This document shows, in pieces, positions 43,192-51,176 of a DNA stretch of 64,000 bases; position 1 is the first letter of the stretch, and each line of letters opens with the position of its first letter. This DNA comes from CAVOJV01 sp963696325 (GTDB lineage Bacteria > Pseudomonadota > Gammaproteobacteria > Competibacterales > Competibacteraceae). A model generated the notes under the pieces. It was given only the letters and a program-made list of their open reading frames with translations, was not told where the DNA came from and did no database searches. The position numbers were made by a program, and so were the translations under genes. The DNA is taken from the NCBI GenBank assembly GCA_963696325.1, contig CAVOJV010000053.1, positions 1 to 64,000 of the forward strand, in the 5' to 3' direction.

Positions 43192-43665
43192 CTAGGCGAA
43201 GCCGGGCGGATTCCACTGGTCCATCATTCGCTGGCGGGCGACTCCCAGACGCTCGGCCATTAGAGACGCAACCCGCTTAAGCAACGCGTAGCCGAATTTC
43301 GGATCCTCTTCGCAACGGGTCAGCACCGCGTCGCCATCGAAAGCGAGCAGTGCCGTTTGTGCTTCCACTCTGGCCTGAAAATTCCACGTGTACGGCGGTA
43401 TCAGCCACGACCACCCCAGAATCTGGCCGGCGCCGAGGCTCTGCACCGTCAGCGTCGGACCCGTGATCGCTGGAATCTCAATGGCTATGCTGCCGTTGCG
43501 GATCAGATAGAAATGGCGGGCGCGCTCACCCTGGCGGAACAAGACCTGGCCTGGCGCGATCTGCCGTTCGCTGGCGCAGCGGGCCAGGAACCCGATGAAC
43601 TCCGGGCTTAGCGCCGAGAAAAATTCCTGTGTGGAGAGATACTCTTCAAGCATCTGATTAGTCAC
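43192..43665 (-). CDS. Cyclic-nucleotide-binding-domain protein without HTH
   Basis: A 157-residue protein consisting of a Crp/Fnr-type effector domain: FFSALSPEFIGFLARCA, RQIAPGQVLFRQGERARHFY, LIRNGSIAIEI and the C-helix LLKRVASLMAERLGVARQR. The DNA-binding HTH of Crp/Fnr proteins is absent. The GTG at 43665 is chosen because GAGGAG lies 7 bases upstream. Stand-alone domains of this kind occur as sensors and are often encoded near respiratory or stress genes. The ligand is unknown, and a cAMP-type PRAA arginine motif is not evident (GWSWLIPP stands in the corresponding region). Confidence 0.8.
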   Translation of the reverse strand: MTNQMLEEYLSTQEFFSALSPEFIGFLARCASERQIAPGQVLFRQGERARHFYLIRNGSIAIEIPAITGPTLTVQSLGAGQILGWSWLIPPYTWNFQARVEAQTALLAFDGDAVLTRCEEDPKFGYALLKRVASLMAERLGVARQRMMDQWNPPGFA

Positions 43666-43868
43666 TGGCGATCTCCTCTGCAGACAGCGATGTTGCATCC
43701 CGGCGCGGATCAGTGAGCCAGCGCCGCCGACATCGGCTGGCGCCCCCTTCGTTAGAGTATTCAGCAGGTGTAGTGGTAATTTACTATAAAAAGGCCAACA
43801 AGCGTGGTCTACATCACACGGTCAAGGCCTGACCCACCTCCAGCTTGGCCGAATCTCAGAATCTCGAA

Positions 43869-44129
43869 ATGACCAATCACTTGGCGACCTACCAGACATT
43901 CCGACAGCGCTTGATCAAATTGCATCAGGCCGCGGTCGAGTGGGGGCTCGATCACCAACAGGAATTTCATCGAGTCGCCAGGAAGCTCGGTATGCTCTAC
44001 GAGGACGGCACCCTGATTTTCGACGATGAATCCGAGATGTCTATTCTCATGGATGGGCTGCTTTACGAAGAGAAAATTCAACAGCGCGAAGTGGATCACA
44101 CACCACTTAGCTCGTCTTGCAAGCCATAG
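43869..44129 (+). CDS. Hypothetical protein, 86 residues
   Basis: An unrecognised small acidic protein, MTNHLATYQTFRQRLIKLHQ at the start and GTLIFDDESEMSILMDGLLY near the end. It is mostly helical and soluble. The ATG at 43869 is used; an upstream TTG at 43845 would add eight residues. A similar motif (QRLIFEETSELQSIIANL) recurs in the short frame that follows, suggesting a duplicated family. No function is proposed. Confidence 0.5.
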   Translation: MTNHLATYQTFRQRLIKLHQAAVEWGLDHQQEFHRVARKLGMLYEDGTLIFDDESEMSILMDGLLYEEKIQQREVDHTPLSSSCKP

Positions 44130-44272
44130 AGTTCAAAAAGATACTCGTCAAGAGATTGGAGCATGGCCAGCGGCTGATTTTCGAGGAGACGTCGGAGTTG
44201 CAGTCGATTATCGCTAATCTGGCATCCACTGCCGTCCTCACTGCAAGCGCATGCCCCTCAAGATTATCGTGA
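44117..44272 (+). other. Short frame resembling the preceding hypothetical gene
   Basis: From TTG 44117 a 51-residue frame reads QAIEFKKILVKRLEHGQRLI then FEETSELQSIIANL. It recalls RQRLIKLH and LIFDDESEMSILMDGLL of the gene before it. It may be a truncated paralogue. The remaining stretch 44273-44517 shows no supported gene, RNA or repeat. Confidence 0.3.
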
Positions 44273-44517
44273 GCGGTACGCTCGGCGCCCGGAAAAAACA
44301 CATGATCTCTATAACCGCTGCCAGAGCAACACGAGGGCGCGATAGAAGTTGTCGCTGCGTAGGGCGCTTAAAATTCTGTCCATCGCGAAAGGGGGCTCTT
44401 TACCAGTTAGCTCGTTTTATCCGAGTCTTGTCTGTGCCTATGGACATTGTAATAACCGGCTGTTAGGTCTTATCAACCACCAGGAATTGTCAACAGTACT
44501 TGAACCGCTTTACGTGC

Positions 44518-45213
44518 TTAAACAGGCAGTGGGGATAGAACCAATAGGATTTGATAAATCCCAAACGCAATCACCAGCGCGCCCGCGACCCAGCGCACCC
44601 AGTGTTGGCGTACAAAACCCGCCAGCGAGGCGGCAAAGGCGCCCATGGCCAGGAGCGCCGGCAGGGTTCCCAGACCGAAGCTCAACATCAACAAACCACC
44701 TTGCACCACCCCCCCGGCGCTGATCGCCCAGATCAGGACACTGTACACCAGACCGCAGGGCAACCAGCCCCACACCAGCCCCACACCCAGGGCCTGGCCG
44801 GGCGTCCGTATCGGCAGCAGGCGCCGCCCGAACGGTTCGAGGCGTCGCCACAGCACACCGCCGGCCCGCTCCACCTGGATCAGGCCCTGCCACCAGCCCC
44901 CCAGGTACAGGCCCAGCAGCACCATGAACAGCCCCGCGATGACTTGCAACACTTGCTGGCCATGGTGCACCGAGGCCAGGTTTGCCGCCCATCCCCCTAC
45001 CCCACCGACCAGCAGGCCGGCCAGGGTATAACTGGTGATGCGGCCAGCGTTATAGGCCAACAGATAGGGAAACGCGGCCATGAACCGGCTGTGCGTGGCG
45101 GGGGGCAGGCCGAGGGTGAGCGCGCCCACGATGCCGCCACACATCCCGAAGCAATGCACCGCCCCCAACAAGGCGACCAGAAAAGCGGACAGATAGCTGG
45201 TTTCGGTTGCCAT
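44518..45213 (-). CDS. TauE/SafE family membrane protein (COG2836)
   Basis: A 231-residue polytopic membrane protein with about six helices. It has the family start FLVALLGAVHCFGMCGGIVG and the repeat-like second half VWGWLPCGLVYSVLIWAISA, each with a Cys in a His/Pro-Cys setting. The COG2836 branch is linked to cytochrome c oxidase maturation or copper/sulfur handling, not sulfite export as such. It is encoded 25 bases downstream of the patatin gene. No cco genes are nearby, so the role is open. Confidence 0.83.
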   Translation of the reverse strand: MATETSYLSAFLVALLGAVHCFGMCGGIVGALTLGLPPATHSRFMAAFPYLLAYNAGRITSYTLAGLLVGGVGGWAANLASVHHGQQVLQVIAGLFMVLLGLYLGGWWQGLIQVERAGGVLWRRLEPFGRRLLPIRTPGQALGVGLVWGWLPCGLVYSVLIWAISAGGVVQGGLLMLSFGLGTLPALLAMGAFAASLAGFVRQHWVRWVAGALVIAFGIYQILLVLSPLPV

Positions 45214-45238
45214 GATTCAGCGTGGGAAGAGGATTTTC

Positions 45239-46177
45239 TCACCCCCTCTCGACAAGCGGAGATGCGTTTTCTTCTTCGTCAGCGTTCAGGCTCAAGGCAT
45301 CCTTGAGCAACGGCAGATTCAGTTTCACGTACTCCATACCGATGCCGATGGCCTCCTCTGCGCGGTCGAAGTCCATCAGGGCCAACTGGGCCAGCCGTGG
45401 AGCCAACACCACGTCCGGCGGTTCGCCCGCGAGTCGGCTACGGGTAATACGGTCCTGCATAATGTTCATGGATCCGGCGATGACGTCGAACAACCCAGGC
45501 ATACCCTCCTCCCCCTGGCGGCGTTGCCGGTCCCAGATAGCCTTTTGTAGGCGGCTACCCAACTGTCCGAGCCAGTCACCCGGTTCGGGGCGCTGCTCCC
45601 GCTTGCGCAAGTGCTTGCCGACGATATCGTTGTTGAGGTTAACGGCAATAACCAGTTCGGCGCCCAGGGCGCGACACAGGGACACCGGCACGGGATCCAC
45701 CAGACCGCCGTCCACCAACCAACGGCCGTTTTGATACACTGGGCTGAACAGGCCCGGCAGGGCGATGGAAGCGCGCACGGCCTCCATGAGTGAGCCTTTT
45801 TGGAACCAGATCTCGCGACCCCTGAGCAAATCCGTGGCCACGGCCCCAAAGATCTTGGGCAAGGACTCGATAGGCACGTCCTCAACCCGCTCGGAAAAGG
45901 CTTTCATCAACCGTTCGCCTTCCACCAGCGCGGTGGGGCGTGGCTTCATCAGCCGCAGGATTTCCCACCAATTGATGTCTAGAATCCATTCCTGCAGGGC
46001 GTCCAGGCGCTGACTGGCGTAAGCTGCTCCTACCAGGGCACCGATGGAGGTGCCACAGACGATATCCGGGACGATGCCTGCGGCTTCCAGTCCGCGCAGG
46101 ATGCCGATGTGCACCCAGCCGCGCGCGGAGCCGCTGCCCAGGGCGATACCGATGCGCGGCGTTGGATTATCCGCCAT
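45239..46177 (-). CDS. Patatin-like phospholipase (RssA-like)
   Basis: A 312-residue serine hydrolase. The oxyanion hole is ALGSGSARGWVHIGIL, the nucleophile elbow CGTSIGALVGAAYA, and the catalytic Asp lies in WLVDGGLVDPVPVSLCRALG. It has no signal peptide, consistent with cytoplasmic RssA/NTE-type esterases. The start is taken at MADNPTPRIG; the longer frame runs into moaB. The order moaB, patatin, TauE on one strand is compact (12 and 25 bases between genes). Confidence 0.88.
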   Translation of the reverse strand: MADNPTPRIGIALGSGSARGWVHIGILRGLEAAGIVPDIVCGTSIGALVGAAYASQRLDALQEWILDINWWEILRLMKPRPTALVEGERLMKAFSERVEDVPIESLPKIFGAVATDLLRGREIWFQKGSLMEAVRASIALPGLFSPVYQNGRWLVDGGLVDPVPVSLCRALGAELVIAVNLNNDIVGKHLRKREQRPEPGDWLGQLGSRLQKAIWDRQRRQGEEGMPGLFDVIAGSMNIMQDRITRSRLAGEPPDVVLAPRLAQLALMDFDRAEEAIGIGMEYVKLNLPLLKDALSLNADEEENASPLVERG

Positions 46178-46188
46178 GGCGATAGTGC

Positions 46189-46719
46189 CTATTTTTCCCG
46201 CAGCCGCGGCAGCAGCTCCGCCAGATTGCAGGGCCGGTGTCGGTAGTCCAGTTGATCCTTGATGATGCGGTCCCAACCGGTGCGGCAGGCACCCGAGGAC
46301 CCCGGCAGGCAAAAAATATAGGTCCCGTTGGCTACCCCGGCCAGACAGCGGGATTGCATCGTGGAGGTCTTGATTTCTTCCCAGGACAGCATGCGGAACA
46401 ACTCCCCGAAGCCCTCAATCTCCTTGTCCAGCAGCGCCTGGATAGCCTCGGGAGTGCCATCGCGACCCGTAACGCCGGTGCCGCCCGTGGTGAGCACGGT
46501 ATTGACCGTTTCATCGGCGATCCAGCGGGAGATTACCGCTCGGATGCTGTAGATATCATCGGGCACGATCTGTTTCTCCGCCAACCGGTGACCGGCTGCC
46601 TGCAAGCGCTCCACCAGCTCCCGGCCGGAGGTGTCATCGGCTTCGCTGCGCGTATCGGAAACGGTCAGTACTGCGATATTCAGGGGTATGAAATCACGCT
46701 GCTCAGCCATCATGGTCAC
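46189..46719 (-). CDS. moaB: Molybdenum cofactor biosynthesis protein B
   Basis: A 176-residue MoaB/MogA-family protein involved in molybdopterin adenylylation. It has NIAVLTVSDTRSEADDTSGR, VLTTGGTGVTGRDGTPEAI, GFGELFRMLSWEEIKTSTMQ and FCLPGSSGACRTGWDRIIKD. The length is that of the family. The start among Met 1, 3 and 4 is uncertain by a few codons. Upstream (46720-46900) no other gene is seen. Confidence 0.93.
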   Translation of the reverse strand: MTMMAEQRDFIPLNIAVLTVSDTRSEADDTSGRELVERLQAAGHRLAEKQIVPDDIYSIRAVISRWIADETVNTVLTTGGTGVTGRDGTPEAIQALLDKEIEGFGELFRMLSWEEIKTSTMQSRCLAGVANGTYIFCLPGSSGACRTGWDRIIKDQLDYRHRPCNLAELLPRLREK

Positions 46720-46901
46720 ACCTTCCTATTACCAAAAATTTACCAGTCTTAGCGGGAATTGACTGCCCTTTACACAACGGGCATAGAAGGAAGCAATCTT
46801 GGAAACACATTCAACTTTACCAGAAAACGCTGGAAACCCTGACGCCCGCCGAGGGCAACCCTGCGGCCGCAGCACCAAGGCCACCCATGATAGCCCAACT
46901 C

Positions 46902-47645
46902 TTAAGTTGGTTTCCCCCGCGCCGGCGGGGATGGAACCATTGCTTTGGGCGACGAGGTGGAGGCTCCTGCTTCCCCCGCGGCGGCAGGGATAGATTTGAG
47001 CGGAACACCAGCAGAGGAAAAATGATAATGACCCACCAACACTGCATCATGAAACCCGCACCAGGATTGCAAGGGAAAATTCAAATCTTCCAGCACTTGG
47101 AACCACTTAAAAAAATCTTTCGGGGCATTACGGCCTCCGCAGCTCTCTCCGATGTAGATAACGGGCCGGTTGCCGCCCCACGCTTCCGCCGCCCGGCAGA
47201 TCGCCTCATCGCCGCACGGTGGCCACGAAACCAGCAATACGTCAACCTCGTTGCCAAAGGTCTTGACCGCCTCCAAGGCCGCGAACGGCCTGACCGCAAA
47301 AACCAGGAGGGCTTGCGTGTGACTGCCATCCCATTCACCATTATCCGTGGCGATAACCCGAACGCCGTGCGCAGCTAGGGCTTTCGCCAGCCAGCCACGT
47401 CCCGCCATGATCTCCAACACCCGCCGTTGCCCAATCCAGTCGGCAAGCTCACGGGTCCAGACCTGATCGACGATAGCCCACATGCCCCGCTCCGTGCATT
47501 CCGTGCGAGCCCGCGAGTAATTAAAATAACCCTGTGCGTCGCTCAGCAGGCTGTCCACTTCCCTGCCGCCGGTAATTAATCCGTCTGGCGGTTCAAGAGG
47601 AATTTCACCCCGATAAACGCACTCCATGAAATCTTCGAGTTGCAT
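46902..47645 (-). CDS. SAM-dependent methyltransferase-like protein, 3' end inside CRISPR repeats
   Basis: A 247-residue protein. The central part is Rossmann-like: RRVLEIMAGRGWLAKALAAH with GVRVIATD, then DVLLVSWPPCGDEAICRAAE and NRPVIYIGESCGGRNAPKDF. This fits a class I methyltransferase fold lacking a recognisable substrate motif. The folded part seems to end near VLVGHYHFSSAGVPLKS. The last 30 residues (SIPAAAGEAGAST to SPPARGKPT) are encoded by the two CRISPR-like repeats and their spacer, so the original stop has been lost or the array was inserted there. Function is unknown. Confidence 0.65.
   Translation of the reverse strand: MQLEDFMECVYRGEIPLEPPDGLITGGREVDSLLSDAQGYFNYSRARTECTERGMWAIVDQVWTRELADWIGQRRVLEIMAGRGWLAKALAAHGVRVIATDNGEWDGSHTQALLVFAVRPFAALEAVKTFGNEVDVLLVSWPPCGDEAICRAAEAWGGNRPVIYIGESCGGRNAPKDFFKWFQVLEDLNFPLQSWCGFHDAVLVGHYHFSSAGVPLKSIPAAAGEAGASTSSPKAMVPSPPARGKPT
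46910..46997. CRISPR. Relic type I-E-like CRISPR mini-array (two repeats, one spacer)
   Basis: A 29-base unit at 46910-46938 (core CCCCCGCGCCGGCGGGGAT) aligns without gaps to the well-known type I-E repeat, keeping the CCCCGC...GCGGGG hairpin. A second, degenerate copy is at 46969-46997 (core CCCCCGCGGCGGCAGGGAT). The 30 bases between are the size of a spacer, though the 59-base period is 2 short of the usual 61. A decayed last repeat is typical of array ends. No cas genes are in the window. A palindromic intergenic repeat is the alternative. Confidence 0.6.
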
Positions 47646-47790
47646 ACTTTAAAGCCTTTGGGCAGATTATTGATCCACAAGGCTCGTCAGCGCCGATATT
47701 CCTCACCTGCAGACCCTTGAAATGCCGATTTACACCCTTACTTCCTGAGCATGCGGCGCTTTGACCGCAGCCTATCAAGAGGAATACATC

Positions 47791-48240
47791 ATGAGCCTGA
47801 CCCGTTATGAACCCTGGACGCAATTGAATCAAGTTCAGAAAGAATTGGATCGCCTGTTCGATTCCCGCAGGATCCTGAGCAGGGATGAGGAGCACTCTCC
47901 GGTGGCCACCTGCGACTGGGTGCCCGCGGTGGACATCAAGGAAGAGCAGGACCGCTTCGTGATCCATGCGGATGTTCCTGGCGTGAACATCAAGGACATC
48001 GAGATCACCATGGACAAAGGCATGCTCACCATTAAGGGCGAACGCCAGCGCGAAACCAAGGAAGACCGCCAGGGTTACAAGCGCATCGAGCGCACCCACG
48101 GCACCTTCTACCGGCGCTTCAGCCTGCCCGACACGGTAGACCCGGACAAGATCATCGCCAAGGGCCGGAATGGTGTATTGGAGATCGTGATTCCCAAGCA
48201 TGCGCGTACTCAGCCCCGCAAGATCACCGTGGATGCCTGA
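47791..48240 (+). CDS. Small heat-shock protein, Hsp20/alpha-crystallin family
   Basis: A 149-residue holdase chaperone. An N-terminal arm (LTRYEPWTQLNQVQKELDRL) precedes the alpha-crystallin domain at about 45-140 with WVPAVDIKEEQDRFVIHADV, GMLTIKGERQRETKED and the hallmark GTFYRRFSLPDTVD...NGVLEIVIPK. The start at 47791 has AAGAGGA 7 bases upstream. It leads a stress cluster with cbpA and a DegQ-like protease on the same strand. Confidence 0.95.
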   Translation: MSLTRYEPWTQLNQVQKELDRLFDSRRILSRDEEHSPVATCDWVPAVDIKEEQDRFVIHADVPGVNIKDIEITMDKGMLTIKGERQRETKEDRQGYKRIERTHGTFYRRFSLPDTVDPDKIIAKGRNGVLEIVIPKHARTQPRKITVDA

Positions 48241-48289
48241 ACCCAAGCGGTGCGGCAGATAACCGGTTACCCGCGGGCGACAAACAGGC

Positions 48290-49219
48290 ATGGAATATAA
48301 AGATTACTATAAGATCCTAGACGTGCCACGCACGGCCCCGGAGGCCGAGATCAAAAAGGCCTACCGCAGGCTGGCTCGCAAATACCATCCCGACGTCAGC
48401 AAGGAAGCCGACGCCGAGGAGCGTTTCAAGTTGGTGGCGGAGGCATACGAGGTGTTGCGCGATACCGACAAGCGCAGCGCTTATGATCAGCTCGGCGCCA
48501 ACTGGAAGGCCGGTCAGGAATTCCGACCGCCGCCGAGCCGAGGCCAGTCCCCGCACTTCCGCGATCGCGGCACCGGCCGCGGCGATCCGGGCGATTTCTT
48601 CGAGTCCCTGTTTGGCGGCTTCGGCGCTGCCAGCCGCCAGCGCGGCTTCCGGCGCAAGGGCGAGGACCAGCACATCCGCATCGAACTAACCCTGGAAGAA
48701 GCCTTTCACGGCGGCAACCGTACCCTGGAAGTCCAGATCCCCGAGATCGACGCGCTGGCACGGGGGGCGACTCGCGGCAAGTCCCTGAATATCAAAATTC
48801 CCGCCGGCGTAACCCACGGCCAGAAAATTCGCCTCAGTGGCCAGGGTACGCCTGGCGTGGGTGGCCACGCCCATGGTGATCTTTACCTGGAGGTGGTACT
48901 GCGGCCTCATCCCCTGTTCCAGGTCAAGGGCCGCGACCTTACCCTGGAGCTGCCTATCACCCCATGGGAAGCGGCGCTGGGCAACCGCGTACAGGTGCCT
49001 ACTCTGGCGGGCAAGGTAACCCTGAACATATCGGCCAACGCCCAGACCGGCCAGAAACTGCGCATGCGCGGCCGTGGGTTGCCCGGTAACCCTCCGGGGG
49101 ATCAGTACGTGGTGCTGCACATCGTCAATCCGCCGGCGGATTCGGATGTTGCCAGGAAACTATTTCGAAGGATGGCGGACGAATTGCACTTCAACCCCCG
49201 CGCGCACTGGGGGGATTGA
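48290..49219 (+). CDS. cbpA: Curved-DNA-binding / DnaJ-class co-chaperone
   Basis: A 309-residue CbpA-type J-protein. The J domain (1-70) has DYYKILDVPRTAPEAEIKKA, the HPD motif in YHPDVSKEAD and FKLVAEAYEVLRD. A Gly/Phe-rich linker with FFESLFGGFG follows. Two beta-barrel C-terminal domains have RIELTLEEAFHGGNRTLEVQ and VTLNISANAQTGQKLRMRG. There is no zinc domain, unlike DnaJ. It stimulates DnaK and can bind DNA. It lies 49 bases after hsp20 and 26 before the protease. Confidence 0.94.
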   Translation: MEYKDYYKILDVPRTAPEAEIKKAYRRLARKYHPDVSKEADAEERFKLVAEAYEVLRDTDKRSAYDQLGANWKAGQEFRPPPSRGQSPHFRDRGTGRGDPGDFFESLFGGFGAASRQRGFRRKGEDQHIRIELTLEEAFHGGNRTLEVQIPEIDALARGATRGKSLNIKIPAGVTHGQKIRLSGQGTPGVGGHAHGDLYLEVVLRPHPLFQVKGRDLTLELPITPWEAALGNRVQVPTLAGKVTLNISANAQTGQKLRMRGRGLPGNPPGDQYVVLHIVNPPADSDVARKLFRRMADELHFNPRAHWGD

Positions 49220-49245
49220 GAAAATCCGAGGAGCAATGTTAATCC

Positions 49246-50358
49246 ATGAATAAAGCACTGAATTTTATGGTGGCCGCTTGCCTGGCCGTCGCTTCCCTGG
49301 CCACGCCGGCACTGGCGGGACTGCCGGTCGCGGTGGACAGCCAGCCCCTGCCGACTCTGGCGCCAATGCTGCAGCGTACCACACCCGCAGTGGTCAATAT
49401 CGCCACCGAAGGCCGCGTAAAATTGCAACGCAATCCTCTACTGGAGGACCCGTTCTTCCGGCGTTTCTTCAACATCCCCGATCAACCGCTGGAGCGCCGC
49501 ACCCAAAGCCTGGGTTCTGGCGTGGTGGTGGATGCCGGAAAGGGCTATGTCGTCACCAATGCCCATGTCATCAGCGAGGCCGACTCCATCAAGGTTACCC
49601 TGCGTGATGGCCGTCACCTCAACGCCAAAGTGATCGGCGCCGATTCAGATACCGATGTGGCGGTGATCCAGATCCCGGCGACCAACCTCACTGCCCTGCC
49701 ACTCGCCGATTCCGATGCCTTGCAGGTGGGCGACTTCGTGGTGGCTATTGGCAATCCCTTCGGGTTGGGCCAGACCGTCACCTCGGGCATCGTCAGCGCC
49801 TTGGGTCGCACCGGCCTGGGGATCGAGGGTTACGAAGACTTCATCCAGACCGATGCGTCCATCAACCCTGGAAACTCCGGCGGCGCCTTGGTCAATCTGC
49901 GCGGCGAACTGATTGGCATCAACACGGCTATTCTCGCGCCCGGCGGCGGCAACGTAGGCATCGGTTTCGCCATCCCCGTCAATATGGTCGCCCAAATGAT
50001 TGAGCAATTGGTCAAATATGGTGAAGTCCGGCGCGGCCAGTTGGGCGTAACGGTGCAGGATCTCACCCCGCAGCTTTCCCAGGCTTTCGGCATCAGCAAC
50101 AACCAGGGAGCGGTGATCGCACAGGTCATGCCCAACTCCACAGCCGCCAACGCCGGGCTGAAGGCAGGTGATGTAGTCGTAGCCCTCAATGACAAGCCGG
50201 TGCGGAATTCCGGGGCGCTGCGCAACGCCATCGGCCTGCTGCCCGCCGGTGAGCAGATGAAGCTGGATATTCTGCGGGATGGCAGACCGATAACCATCAC
50301 GGCGAAGATCGGCGAGTATAAGCCGGCGAAGCGCGCTGCCCGATCTTCACGCCAATGA
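49246..50358 (+). CDS. Periplasmic trypsin-like protease, DegQ/DegS type with one PDZ domain
   Basis: A 370-residue HtrA protease with a cleavable signal peptide (FMVAACLAVASLATPALAG). The trypsin-like domain holds the triad His in TNAHVISEAD, Asp in DSDTDVAVIQ and Ser in NPGNSGGALVN. A single PDZ domain (about 255-345) starts at RRGQLGVTVQDLTPQLSQAF. DegQ and DegP have two PDZ domains and DegS has one plus a membrane anchor; this short soluble form is common outside Enterobacteria. It completes the hsp20-cbpA stress cluster. GAGGAG precedes the start. Confidence 0.93.
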   Translation: MNKALNFMVAACLAVASLATPALAGLPVAVDSQPLPTLAPMLQRTTPAVVNIATEGRVKLQRNPLLEDPFFRRFFNIPDQPLERRTQSLGSGVVVDAGKGYVVTNAHVISEADSIKVTLRDGRHLNAKVIGADSDTDVAVIQIPATNLTALPLADSDALQVGDFVVAIGNPFGLGQTVTSGIVSALGRTGLGIEGYEDFIQTDASINPGNSGGALVNLRGELIGINTAILAPGGGNVGIGFAIPVNMVAQMIEQLVKYGEVRRGQLGVTVQDLTPQLSQAFGISNNQGAVIAQVMPNSTAANAGLKAGDVVVALNDKPVRNSGALRNAIGLLPAGEQMKLDILRDGRPITITAKIGEYKPAKRAARSSRQ

Positions 50359-50360
50359 AA

Positions 50361-50384
50361 CCAGGCTTTTGGAATCAAGCCTGG
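50361..50384. terminator. Bidirectional hairpin between convergent genes
   Basis: CCAGGCTT and AAGCCTGG are perfect 8-base arms around an 8-base loop, placed between the protease stop and the permease stop. It slightly overlaps the permease coding end. It could terminate both transcripts. Confidence 0.5.
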
Positions 50385-51079
50385 GCGCGGCGGGCGATGC
50401 CCTGAATCAGATACGCGGCGATATTTATTAACACCGCCAGTGCAATGAGGATGATACCCAGCCCCAGGGCCAAGGGCAGGTCTCCCTTGCTGGTCTCCAG
50501 GGCGATGGCGGTGGTCATCGTGCGGGTGACATGCGCGATGTTGCCACCGACGATCATGACCGCCCCCACTTCGGCGATGGACCGCCCCAGCCCCGCGAGG
50601 ACCGCCGTCAATAGGCTGAAACGGCCTTCCCATAACAGCGTCCACATCGCCTGCCGTGGGCTGGCGCCCAGGGAGCACAGCTGTTCTTCCAACTCTTCCC
50701 ACAAATCCTCCACGACCTGGCGGGTAAGAGCGGCTACGATCGGCAACACCAATACGCACTGGGCGATAATCATGGCCGTGGGGGTGAATAACAGACCCCA
50801 GGTGCCCAGCGGCCCCGAGCGCGACAACAGCAGATAGACCAGCAGCCCTACCACCACCGGCGGCAGGCCCATCAACGCGTTTAGCAACACCACCGCGAAC
50901 CGGTGACCGGGAAAGCGGCATAGCGCCAGGATGGCGCCCAGGGGCAGGCCCATCAAGGAAGCCAGCAGCACTGCCGTCAGACTAACCCCCAGCGATAACC
51001 AGACGATCTCGGCCAGCTTCGCATCGAAGTTGATGATCAGCAAGAAAGCCGTCACAAAGGCCGCCTGTACATCGCCCAT
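50375..51079 (-). CDS. tupB: Tungstate-type ABC transporter permease (TupB-like), orphan
   Basis: A 234-residue inner-membrane permease with about five helices and the BPD_transp_1 fold, including ELEEQLCSLGASPRQAMWTL with the EAA-loop pattern. The segment SIAEVGAVMIVGGNIAHVTR followed by TTAIALETSKGDLPLALGLG is characteristic of TupB/WtpB-like tungstate and related anion permeases. The partner binding protein and ATPase are not adjacent, so they must lie elsewhere or the gene is a remnant that kept its frame. Its neighbour moaB at 46 kb makes a molybdenum/tungsten theme plausible. Confidence 0.82.
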   Translation of the reverse strand: MGDVQAAFVTAFLLIINFDAKLAEIVWLSLGVSLTAVLLASLMGLPLGAILALCRFPGHRFAVVLLNALMGLPPVVVGLLVYLLLSRSGPLGTWGLLFTPTAMIIAQCVLVLPIVAALTRQVVEDLWEELEEQLCSLGASPRQAMWTLLWEGRFSLLTAVLAGLGRSIAEVGAVMIVGGNIAHVTRTMTTAIALETSKGDLPLALGLGIILIALAVLINIAAYLIQGIARRAQA

Positions 51080-51176
51080 GGACTAATCCCCCGTGGTTGC
51101 CGGCACGAGTATTGGGTGGAACTTAACAAATTTCAATTGTAGGGTTTTCTTATGGAACAGGCGGCGTGCGAGGAAT

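Noticed and set aside
46799..46993. Plus-strand frame across the CRISPR-like repeats
   Set aside because: Its sequence is dictated by the GC-rich repeats; it has no ribosome site or domain.
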